Shown here in pieces: positions 13,500 through 24,487 of a DNA stretch of 64,000 nt. The stretch is from Sipunculus nudus (taxonomy: Eukaryota; Annelida; Sipuncula; Golfingiida; Sipunculidae): NCBI GenBank assembly GCA_026874595.1, contig CM049307.1, positions 829,579-893,578 on the forward strand, read 5' to 3'. Below the pieces are notes generated by a model that worked only from the letters and a program-made list of their open reading frames with translations, searched no databases and had not been told where the DNA came from. The translations under genes and the position numbers were made by a program. Position 1 is the stretch's first letter. Each line of letters starts with the position of its first letter.

Positions 13500-13835
13500 A
13501 TTCCATTCAGGTTTCAGACTTCGTGACAGGGCAGTATCACATGCTTCCTCTCATTTTATTTCCTGGTGTCAACCAGGCCTGGTGACTACTGCACCTGTGG
13601 GCCCTGGGTGCATAATTGTCCCCATTGCTGGGTCATTCAACTGAGGAACCCCTGAAAGTTGCACTCATTTGTGAGTGAAACACGGCCATTGGGCACAGCC
13701 TTCCAATTAAGCCTGCAGAGCGCTCACCCTGGTTGGGGGCCGACAGTGAAAAATCCCACCACCTCTGCTAAAATTTGAACTCACAATCTCCTGGCTTTGA
13801 GTCCTGCGCTCTATCCCTGAGCCACAGAAGCAGGT
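13500..13835 (-). mobile_element. tRNA-derived SINE
   Basis: Read on the - strand from about 13835, the sequence begins like a tRNA: GTGGCTCAGGGATAGAGCGC (A-box-like TGGCTCAGGGA) and then GTGAGTTCAAATTTTAG at a B-box position about 30 nt on. A conserved-looking body with GGGATTTTTCACTGTCGGCC follows. This head-plus-body layout is typical of tRNA SINEs transcribed by Pol III. The B box departs from consensus, so it is probably an old, inactive copy. Confidence 0.65.
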
Positions 13836-13839
13836 TATT

Positions 13840-14245
13840 AGCTACACTTGACTTGGGGAAACCACTTACCTCAGCTGAGCTTGGTTAGCTGAGTTCATGT
13901 AACTCAAGATAAGTTTGATGCATCGGCCTGAAATTTTGGCATGTCCATGCATCTTTGATGGCATTCTCATATGCAAGACCTGTGGTGCCACCTACAGTAA
14001 TATTGTGCAGTGTATATGTCTGCTTATTTTCAGTAGTTGTTTGACATATCAGCCAGAAATTGTGTCCATTCATCTCAGAAAGCTTTGTCATGTACATGTA
14101 TCTGCCTGAAATTCTGGATGTCCATGCATCTTTGATGGCTTTCATGTACATAAGACTTGTGATGCCACATACAATATTTTTTGGGTAGTGCACATCCATT
14201 CAAGTATCTCAGCAGTGATGCATGTGTAATTAGTACTTGTACTCA
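13840..14245 (+). repeat. Family B fragment (3' half)
   Basis: Phrases such as TTTGACATATCAG, GGTGCCACCTACA and TTGATGCATCGGCCTGAAAT match the 3' half of the family B elements at 31210-31600 and 44890-45160. No head or tail is present. Confidence 0.6.
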
Positions 14246-14251
14246 GATATT

Positions 14252-15972
14252 TTTAGCTCAGCTGACTTAGTCATCTGAGCCATAGCCATCACTCTTTGTC
14301 CATCTGGCTGTCTGTCTGTCTGTCCGTTAGACTAGCATGTTTTGAAACCATTAGACCTACAAATCCAAAATTCCGCATACAGTAAGATGTCCCCAAAATC
14401 TCCTACCATACTGAAAATTGGGTCAATATGACTTCGTTCCTTCCAGATATTTAGGAAAAACCTCAAATTTCCATTAAAAACCTATTATCACACTTCAGGA
14501 CTGCTTAATATCAAAACCACTTATCTGCTCTTCTTAATATTTACCAGAAGTAATCTCCTATATATTTCCTATATACATGCCAGAAATTAAGTGTGTTAAG
14601 TATAATTTCTTTATAATTTATTGGCCCGAACATAATGGACTTTGTAAAAAAATCAGGAAAAATGTTCACTCACTTTACATAAAAAGTTTTGAAATTAGTG
14701 ACTATTTTCCCAAGTATATAACTTTGTTTAATTAAGATTCAATTGTTTACCCAAAATTAGATCTGAATTTTGTAAATTTTTTAAGTTATTAGCATAAAAA
14801 TAAAATCAACTTGCCCAACTTTGACCATGGCACGTTTTTTTCCTGTAAGTACCATTGATTTAATTTTCACAGCATGTAAGCATAACTATTTGATTTGTTT
14901 AAATCTGAAATTTGTGAATAAAAGCTTGAAAATTAGACAAGTTATTGATTTTTAGCTCAGCTGACTATAAGTCATCTGAGCTATAGTCGTGGTCCATTGT
15001 CTGTCGTCCGTCCGTCTGTCTTGCCGTCTGTCCGTCAGTCTGTCCGAATGTCCGTCCGTAAGACTGGCACGTTTAGACACCATTGGACCTACGAATCTGA
15101 AATTTGCCATACAGTAAGATGTCCCAAAAATCTCCTACCATGCCGAAAATTGGGTCAGTAGGACTTCGTTCCTTTGAGATATTAAGGAAAAACCTCAATT
15201 TTTTATTAGTAGTCTATTTTTACATTTCAGGACTGCCTAATATCAAAACCACTCATCTGGTTTTCTTCATATTTACCATAAGTATTCCTCTATATAGTTC
15301 CTATGTACATGCTAGAAATTAAGTCAGTATTATTTAATTCAAAAAAGTTATGGGCCCAAACATAAGGATTTTGTAAAATAAATCAGGAAAGATATTTGGT
15401 CACTTAAGACCAAAAGTGTTAAAGGAAGGGACTTTTTTTCAGTAATACAACTTAAATTGATCAAAATTTAATTGTATACCAAAAATTAGATCAAAATCTG
15501 TTCAATTTTTTTAAATATTGGCAAAAATATAAAATTGGTACCTTAAATTTTGCCCAAGTTTGACCATGGCACGTTTTTTTCCTGTAAGCACTGTGGATTT
15601 AATTTTCACAGCATGTTTTTGTTCGCATTTTGTCTATTAACACCAAAAATTTGAAACCAGTTGATCAGAACCTGTAGATTTTATTCAAGTTTTCAAGCAC
15701 CATGTTACATCAAGTTTACATCAAGCTAGGGTTATGCAGTTTGCTAGAGCTCAGCTCTGAAGCTTCAGCTCTAAGTTCCTTAAATTTAGCATACAGTTAG
15801 ATGTCTCCAAAATCCCCTACCAAGCCAAGAATTTTATCACTAAGACTTAATTCCTTCGAAATATTAATGAAAAACTTCATTTTTCCATTAAAAAGCCATT
15901 GTTACACTGTAAGACTGCCTAATATCAAAACCACTGATCTGACTTTGATCATATATAATATACATATTTGTA
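14252..15972 (+). mobile_element. Two family A heads in tandem
   Basis: Family A heads (TTTTTAGCTCAGCTGACT) occur at about 14250 and 14949, each followed by the same series of family phrases. The first copy stops near 14947, where the second begins. The second is interrupted at 15972/15973 by a Helitron-like element and resumes at 17606. Confidence 0.7.
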
Positions 15973-17605
15973 TCGCCAGACATAGTCTGGAGATACTATG
16001 GTTTAGGCACAGTCGCCCCGCCGCCGCCGCAGAGATTTCTTTTGGACACAATAACTCAAAAAATATTTCACGGATCTTTACCAAACTTGGTATATGTATA
16101 GATATGGGTGAGAGGACGACGCCTATTTAAAATGAGGTCATGACCTCAACTAGGAGAGTGACCTTGACCTTGAATAGGTTCAATTTTGGGGAAAATCACA
16201 CAAATTCTTAAATATCTCAAGAAAACTTGCATGGATTGATCCCAAAATCAAGTTGATCGAAGATCATGGATAGGGTTGTCATGTTCCAGAAACTGGTGGC
16301 GCCACCTATTATTCTTTACTTGTTTTCATGCCGTTTAATATCCCCAAAATTGCTACTTGACAGTACTGTGAGCATTATAAGTCAAAAACTAATGGACAGA
16401 TTTCTTTCATATTATGCAAATACATAGATATGGGTCATGGGATGATGTTTATTTAAATTGGGGTCATGACCTTTCCTATGAGAGTGGCCTTGACCTTGAA
16501 TATTGCCATATATAGGCTGAAAATCACACAAAATCATTAATTTTTCATTAAGGGATGCATGCATTGGTCCAAAAATCAACTTGACCGAAGATCTTGGATA
16601 GTAATGTCATGTACCGGAAACAGGTGGCGCCACCTGTTATTCTTTTACTTGTTTTCGTGCCGTTTAATACCTCATCATTGCCACTTAACAGTACATTTAT
16701 AACCTGTGAGCATTATAAGTCAAAAACTAATGGACAGATTTCTTTCATATTATGCATATACATAGACATGGGTTATGGGATGATGTATATATAAATTGGG
16801 GTCATGACCTTTCCTATTAGAGTGGCCTTGACCTTGAATATTGCCATATATGGTGAAAATTACACAAAATCATTAATATCTCAATAAGGGATGCATGCAT
16901 TGGTCCAAAAATCAACATGTTCGAAGATCTTGGAAAGTATTGTCATGTACCGGAAACAGGTGGCGCCACCTGTTATTCTTTTACTTGTTTTGTGCCGTTT
17001 AATACCCCATCATTGCCATTTATCAGTACTGTGAGCATTATAAGTCAAAAACTAATGGACAAATTTCTTTCATATTATGCATATACATGGATATGGGTTA
17101 TAGGATAATGTTTATTTGAATAGGGGTCATGACCTTTCCAATGAGTGGCCTTGACCTTGAATATTGCCATATATGATGAAAATCACACAAAATCATTAAT
17201 TTCTCAATAAGGGATGCATTGATTGGTCCAAAAATCAACTTGAACGAAGATCTTGGATAGTGTTGTCATGTACGGGAAACAGGTGGTGCCACCTGTTATT
17301 CTTTTACTTGTTTTGTGCCGTTTAGTACCCCATCATTGCCACTTAACAGTATTGTGAGCATTATAAGTCAAAACCTAATGGACAGACCTTCTCCTATAAC
17401 CTTTCTTGCATATACATAGACATGGGTTAGGGGATGATGTATATTGAAATTTGGATCATGACCTTTTCTATGAGAATGACCTTTTCTGTGAGTGTGGTCT
17501 GATATTAATTGTTGCTGAAGATGGGGGGCCTATTCTTAAAGGGGGGGGGGGGGGGTTTAATTGTCTGGGGATACTATGGCACCTGCGGTGCCAAGAAATA
17601 TCTAG
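15973..17605 (+). mobile_element. Non-autonomous Helitron-like element (family C)
   Basis: The 5' end is TCGCCAGACATAGTCTGG, preceded by A. The 3' end is a perfect 6-bp stem hairpin, GGCACC-TGC-GGTGCC, then AAGAAATAT and terminal CTAG, followed by T. A 5'-TC, a 3'-CTAG preceded by a hairpin, and insertion between A and T without target duplication are the hallmarks of Helitrons. The body is about four tandem copies of a ~330-bp unit (16130-17560), each with TGACCTTGACC and most with GGTGGCGCCACC. No Rep/helicase is coded. It sits inside a family A element, whose sequence continues on both sides. Confidence 0.78.
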
Positions 17606-19295
17606 TTTTCTATACATTTGCTATGCACATGCCAGAAATGATGTCAGTATTGCGTAATTGTTTTAAGTTATGGGCCCAAACATAATGCACTTTTGAAAAA
17701 ATCAAGAAATATATTTACTCCCTTAACAAGAGGATTGCTGAAGCTAGAGAATTTTTGTCAGGGATGTAACATTATTTAATCAAGATTCAATTGAATAACA
17801 AAAATTAGTTCTGAATTTTTCAAATTTTATAAGTTATTAGTATAAATTTAAAATTAGTACCTTAAATTTTGCCCAACTTTGACCATGGCTCGTTTGTTTC
17901 CTGAGAGCACCGTTGATATAATTTTCATATCATGCAAACATAAGGATTTCATCTTTGTAGTTTAGAAAGCTGTTTCCTGAGAGCACTGTTGATATAATTT
18001 TCATATCATGCAAACATAAGGATTCCATTTTTGTAGTTCAGAAAGCTGAAAGAAATTGGCCAAATATTGTAGCTTTTATTAATGTTTATATGAGACCATG
18101 TCAGACTCAGGCTTTATCCAGCCCATCTTCAGTCACCTGTATGTTGACCTTGTTGACCTTTCATCAGATTATGCATGCTTGAGCGAAGCATACACTGGGG
18201 CAGCCAGGCAGCTAATGCCCAGCCACAGTTGATCCAGGTGTCCAACCCAACTCATCTAGTAGTTGTTTTGAAAAACAACATAACAATAAACAATAAATTA
18301 ATAAATTTGTATTGGTTTTTTATAACAAATTAAAGAAAAAGGAATTTTTTAGTTGATGAGTAACAGAAAATTAACTTGCAGTTACTGATGATGTAAGAAT
18401 CTTGTATGGATGGATAGAATGTCAATGTCAATGTTATTCCAAATAACACCATGCAGTCACCTATGGTATTTTTCAGTGAAATTTTAATGATAAAAAAATA
18501 AATCATATTATTCATTACAAATCATTAGGGATCATATGAAGGATATTAATGACAGACAAAGATGCAGTTGATAATATTAATCTAGATTCCTACTGTGTCT
18601 TGTGTGTAGATTGATGTGAAAGTAGTCCAAAGTGAATATATTACATTTATTTTTTTAATATAAATAAAAGCCATAAATCCAGGTACTTATGATCATTATT
18701 TAAATTTGTGAATTTTGTATATTCTGGATTCTCAACATCTTTGTTTGGCTAAAACTGAATAAATACTAGACATGGTGCGAATGCTTTGCAAATGTATTTG
18801 AATACGAATATGAATATGTACTGCATTAAAAAATTTTATTGCATAAGAATGGGAATTCAGGTAAAAATGAAAGTATTTGAATACCAGTGCAGATACTTTC
18901 AAAATGTATTCATGAATGCATTTCAATAATCATTTCAGTTATATTTTATTTTAAAAAATCATATGATTTTCTTATTATTTTTTTTAAATAAAAATTATAT
19001 TGGCACAATATTTGTTATTAAATTTTAATAAATAGTTAAACTCTTTTATGATATGTGCTGCTTATAAGTTATAAATCTGTGTGACAATAGCACTCCATTT
19101 GTTAATAAAATAAATGAAATCAATCCTCTTCCCTGTCTCCAAAGATACTATCAAAATCATACATAAGCTAAACACCAAAAACTCATAATAAAGCTTATAT
19201 TTATTACCACACAAAACAAGCATGTGCCTCTTTCCCAAATCATATTTTTTATCATATATAACAGCTGAGCGCCGTGACCCATGGGTCCCTTGTTT
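17606..19295 (+). mobile_element. Family A remainder (3' part)
   Basis: This continues the family A copy that the Helitron-like element split, starting with phrases like GCACATGCCAGAAATG and ending GACCCATGGGTCCCTTGTTT (19276-19295). AT-rich filler at 18240-19260 has no recognisable coding potential. Confidence 0.6.
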
Positions 19296-20270
19296 ACTTG
19301 AGGCTCTATTGTAATCATTTGCTTTGTCCAGATGCAGGGTCCCACTCCAGGTCACTGTAAGTCAGCTATGCCAGGGTCTATGATTTGTTACAGTCACTGG
19401 GGGAGATCCCCTGATGTGACAGGTGTACAGTTATTCTCATATCACCACCCAAATCCCCCCCCCCCCCCCACCCTGTAAACCCAACCCACCGAGTGTTATG
19501 CAGTAATTGTTATTGTTTAACTGTATCTCTTAATTGTAATGCTGTTTCCACTCCAATATACAAACATTTTCCTTGAGCACAGTGACCAATTGGTCCCTTG
19601 TTTTTAACCTGACACTAGGTCATGATGACCTATATTCTGTGAGCAAAAGGCTATAAACATGATTTTGAGTACCAAGACAGTCAGATAGGGCACAAATCTT
19701 ATCCTTTAGACCTAGAAACTTCTAACTGTACATCCAGGGAGGTCCTAGGCAAATCATCTCAGAAACCTGGAATTAGGACATGGTGACCTATATTCTGCAA
19801 GCTTCTGGCCAAAAAATTATTTTGAATCTTGAAATTAGGTCAGTGTGACCTATATTCTGTGAGCTACAAGGAAAAAAAACTTAATTTTGAGCACCAAGAA
19901 AGTCAGACAGGGCACAGATATTAACTGTTGGATCTAGAAATGTCTTTCTTAATGTAATGTCTCCTTTGACATCCAAAATAAGGTCACTGTGAAATATATT
20001 CTATGAGCTATGTGAAGGAACCTAATCTGAGTACCCTATAAATCAGATGGACATTAGTCGTAGATGGTTCACAGAGAAACTCCTGACTTAGCATCTAGGA
20101 AGTTCCATGTAAAATCTTTTTTGAAAACTGAAATAAGATCACTTACCTATTTTCCAAGAACTATGGGCAAATACATGATTTTGATCAGTTTGGGGGTCCG
20201 TCTACCCATTGTTCAAGGTTCCTCAACAAATATTTTTCACCAGATCATAACATGAATAATTAAGGCAAAA
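19296..20270 (+). repeat. Family A tail and degenerate tandem repeats
   Basis: A poly-C tract (about 19456-19470) and a second family A-like 3' end (near 19575-19602) are followed by irregular repeats of GTGACCTATATTCTGTGAGC (near 19626, 19785, 19845, 19990) with the shared phrase GTACCAAGACAGTCAGA. No gene is present. Confidence 0.5.
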
Positions 20271-20806
20271 AGGAATGGTTCTCAGGCACTGCCCACGTCA
20301 ATTTTAACCCCCCAGACATCAAAAACTTTTATTTTCATTTCATCTTTCAAGAAGATAGAATAATACAATTTAGATCATGTTTCCCTTGTTATGTAGTGAT
20401 TTTACCTGTTTAGCAAAAAATATTCTGTTATTATCATGATTTTCCCTGATCATATGAATTTTTTTTAAACATACAAAAAAAGGAAAAAAACCCACCAAAC
20501 TGATTTAAAAAAAAAGTGCCTGAGAACCATACCTTTTTTTTTTGCCTAATAAATGCTTCACCTGTATGTCAAATTCAGCTGAGCATCATGGTCCTGGTTT
20601 AGTACTCGCTTTGTTCATGTACATGTGCAAATAATGGACCAAACCTGTTATCAAGGAAGCATACCTAATGTATATCCCATTGCACAGGTTTGCATGAGGC
20701 CTGTAGGCCTTGTTTTATGAATTGTTTATTTATAAAAAAAATTGAAAATGTTATGTTAATTACAAATGGCTGTATGTAAACAGAAACATATGTTGTTTAA
20801 TGTTAG
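20271..20806 (+). repeat. A/T-rich spacer and family B 3' end
   Basis: Poly-A/T stretches lead to the family B tail CATTGCACAGGTTTGCATGA and AGGCCTGTAGGCCTT (20680-20713), about 90 bp before the first supported exon. Confidence 0.5.
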
Positions 20807-21098
20807 GAGTGAGATGGATCGCACAGACGCCAGATCCAGCCATGAATGGATCCGCCCTCAATCTGCCTATGCTTCCACATCCTCAAGAACATCCAGCGAG
20901 GAACAAGAATCAACTCCAAGGACACCCCCACGACCTCACTCAGCAGTCCCAGAGAGGCCAGGGTCAGCTGTCAGACGGGGTGACAGGAAGCGCTCCACAA
21001 CCCCATCTGATTTAACCATTGACTCCCAAGTGGAGCCAGTAACACTGGAAGATACAGCTGTCCAGACAAGCCGAGAACTCTTGGTCGATTATGATATG
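20807..21098 (+). CDS. Exon: Ser/Pro-rich N-terminal region of PLAT/ankyrin protein
   Basis: The 97 codons are rich in Ser, Pro, Arg and Thr and look disordered. They include a short internal duplication (RPHSAV / RPGSAV) and a run of Thr-Pro/Ser-Pro sites that could be phosphorylated. The reading frame continues in phase 0 into the PLAT exon at 29096 through a GTCAGT donor. The acceptor (AG at 20805-20806) has a weak pyrimidine tract. The frame is also open upstream to an ATG at 20766, so this could instead be the first coding exon. If the acceptor is real, the exon starts in phase 2, which fits the donor phase of the cassette repeated at 1-8690. Composition is clearly less AT-rich than the flanks, as expected for coding DNA. 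Confidence 0.72.
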
Positions 21099-22400
21099 GT
21101 CAGTAACAGCTGATGTATATTGTAAAATATATGGTTGTTTACTTGTTAGAGATTTTCACTTTTGTCAATCCATGTTTTTCAATTTTGCACAAAAGAGTAT
21201 TTGAGATTCATATCATGTCACTTACAGTTGGCATTAAGGAACAGTTTCTTGTAATTTTAATTGCAAAAGAAGCATGACTGAAGTTTGTTAAAAAAATCTC
21301 TGGGGATGGGTTGCAATTGCAGCCATGTTTATTCTCCTCGAACAGTCAAGAAGCATGAAAATAGTAATAATACCCAAATAATTTGTTTTTCTGAGACAAA
21401 AATTTACATTTTAATACTATCGCACCATAATTAGACTGTTTTCAAGTGTTTATTTAAAGAAAGTAGAACCTCAAATTACCATATCTTGTTCTTCTGAAAA
21501 CTTGTTTTTCCTTATTTTAAATTGAGGAACCGAAATTTGCCTTCTTTAAAGGAAATGTAGAAATACCACATTCATAAAAAATATATTGTGCCAAATTACC
21601 GAATGTGATTCCAAGGATAATTGACTCCGTGACTCAGCTTAATTGGTAATTTGAGCTTTTGTCACTAAGTTGTTACAGTGCATGCATTCATCCAATCACC
21701 TGTACTAACGTAACACTGCCCCCTTGATCTTTCTATGGTGGGTTTTTTTTGTGCTTTCCCGTTGGTAAATTAACTCAAAGTTTGATAAGAGTTCATCATG
21801 TTGAGTTTTCCGTGTCATCTGTTTGGCACTGTGATGGCAGTACCCAGTCAGGTTTCACAAACTTAGAACATTAAAGTTTTCTTTGCCATGACTGGCTGTG
21901 ACACCTGCACAGTTATTTGGATAAATGTTACTTGTTATCCACTTTAATCATTCAGTGATTATCAACGATCTGCAACTGAGGTATTTTATATAGCCTACAC
22001 TCTTCACCTGCAATGTTTAATTTAACTCCTTGATACAATGACATGACCTAAGTGCGTCATACCAAAATACGTGTAAAATCATTTATATTACTAACTTTTG
22101 ATGGCAGCACTTGTTAGCCTATAACAAGCCAACCATGTGCAAACATTCAGTATGGTGGCTTTGACCAAAAACTGTTAATTCATTGGATAAAAAAACGCTT
22201 CCCTTGCAAGTTGTATGCATATACAAAAAGATGCTAATTTTCTTTTTACAACAGATTACAGTGATTGTAAATGGTTCGCTGTTGTTAATATGAAAATAAG
22301 ACTTAGAAAAATGTTCTGGTCAGATAGCTGTACTGTCAGGATCAGGATTACCATATTGAAACCTTAATATGCTCACATGTACATCTGTAGTTATAGTATA
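21099..22400. other. Intron, no feature recognised
   Basis: Intron sequence after the donor at 21099. I see no repeats with other copies in the window, no conserved coding frame and no RNA motif. Confidence 0.5.
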
Positions 22401-24130
22401 ATTAGTAAAATGGTGTACCTCGCATATCCTTAACCTCAAAAATCCAAACTAGACGACCAGAGGTCGAGCACTTGCCGGAAGTGAAATGACAGACAGATGG
22501 GCAGACAGAACATATTGTGGGTTTTCTATTATTTGAATGACCCTCAGCGTTTGCTGAGAAGTTGTGGCCTGTAAAATGACATATCAGACAAAACAACGAG
22601 AAAGCAGACAAAGCTGACCACAAAAGACTAACAGACAGACATACTGACACATCTGTGATAACAGATTACCAGACAAAAGTGCCGAAGGTAAAGAAGAGCA
22701 AGATTAGCGATAGTTTATGTAGATAAGGTTTATAATTTTGGAGATATGGCCAAAACATGATATGTTGGGGAGGTGAAGGTGCAGCGCCCCCTAGTGGCTA
22801 TATCCGGAAAATGAAAAATCTGTTTTGAGATATTAGTGTAACACATAAGATGTACCAGTTTTAAAGAATTCCTGAAAAAAAAACTGTGGCCTGTAGAATG
22901 CTATATATGAGACGCAAGAACCAGCAAGTAGGCGGATTTGAGGACAACTGACAAACAGACGGACACACTGACAAATTCACACAAGATTGAGACCAGATGA
23001 CATTACTAGGTCATGGAGAAGACTCAGGGAAAGAAAATAAGCCATAGTTTCTGTAATTGAGGCTTTGGGTTTTAGAGATATGGTCAATATAATGATATGT
23101 GTGTGAGGGTCAGGTGCAGCGCCACCTAGCGGCCATATCCGGAAAATGAAAAAAAAATTTTAAGATATTTTTGTAAAATATAATATGCATCAGTTTTCAA
23201 ATGCTTCTTAAAAAACTGTGGCCTGTAGAATGCTATATGCGAGACGCAAGAATCAGCAAGCAGCCAAATTTGAGGACAACTGACAAACAGACGGACACAC
23301 TGACAAAATGACACAAGATTGAGACCAGATGACATTATCAGTTTATGGAGAAGACACAGAGGGAAAAAATAAGCTATAGTTTATGTAATTGAGGCTTTGG
23401 GTTTTAGAGATATGGCCAATGTAATGATATGTGTGTGAGGGTCGTATGCAGCGCCCCCTAGCAGCAATATTCAAAAAATGAAAAAACCATTTTGAGATAC
23501 TAGTGTAGGACTTATGATATGTCAGTTTCAAAATGATTCCTGCAATGTGGCCTTTGGGGCAAGATGAATGAAATCTCGAAATATCTCTATTCACGAGATA
23601 TTTTACGAGATACGGCAAGACTTGTAATAAAATCTTGTAGTACTAGTTGAATGCTAACTGATGCAAAAAACTAGATTACTCTAGCTTTAAAACTGACAAA
23701 GTTAGAAAAATAAGACCCCTTATTTTCGAATATCTTGACTTTTCTCCCAAAATTTGTAACCATGGTTACGGCAAATTTGAGTCAGCTACACACCAGATGA
23801 CAGGCCTTGGAATGACGATTAAAATGAGCTATTGTTGAAGTAGATACGACTATTAGTCACAAAGATATGAAGAAAAAACCGTTTTGAGAAGTTTTGATGA
23901 CCTTGACCTTGACCTTTGACCTATTTTGACCAAAAACAATAGGGCACCTAGAAATTTAATTCTCCATCATCTCTGAAAGTTTCAAGGTGATTGTGGCAAA
24001 ATTGTGGCCAGGAGAGTGCAGACAAACAAACAGACAAACAGACATACGCAACTGACCAATATGCTTGCCGAAATCTTTGATTCCGGCAAGCAACAAACTT
24101 TGTCCCCGATTTATTCGGATATTAGAGGCT
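22400..24130. repeat. Family D repeats (about 350-bp units)
   Basis: Two and a half similar units share GTGGCCTGTAGAATGCTATA, GAGACGCAAGAA, CAAACAGACGGACACACTGA and GGTTTTAGAGATATGG. Each passes through a GCAGCGCC(C/A)CCTAG block (22781, 23117, 23448) that resembles a CTCF core. The outer parts (22430-22690, 23690-24060) carry related CAGACAGACA and TGACCTTGACCTTTGACC phrases. No coding capacity. Confidence 0.65.
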
Positions 24131-24487
24131 CTACTGTAGGTTTTGTGAAACCTACTATGTGAACACTGGAACCACACAGTGGCTGCTAAAGAAAATAGCA
24201 AAGATGGAAATATGAGATTATAATAATCAAAATAAATAATGTAAAGGTCTATTTTGTCAAAAGTTTTAAAGGTATTATCAATGTATTGAAGTATATTCTT
24301 GGGTTAAAATGGTCCATGTATCATTAGGAAGGAAAATACACAATAAAGGAGTCTATGACGAGATGTATCATGGTATACTCATCATTCTGAGCAATAAAAG
24401 ACCAGATTAGTTGCCAAAAATGTGCATAATAAACCTTTTTGATCTCTTTTGAGCTCAAGCCCAACCAAGTCCCCTGTCTGGGGAAAG

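Noticed and set aside
13765-13832. A functional tRNA gene on the minus strand
   Set aside because: A-box-like and B-box-like parts are present, but the cloverleaf is not convincing and a SINE body follows.
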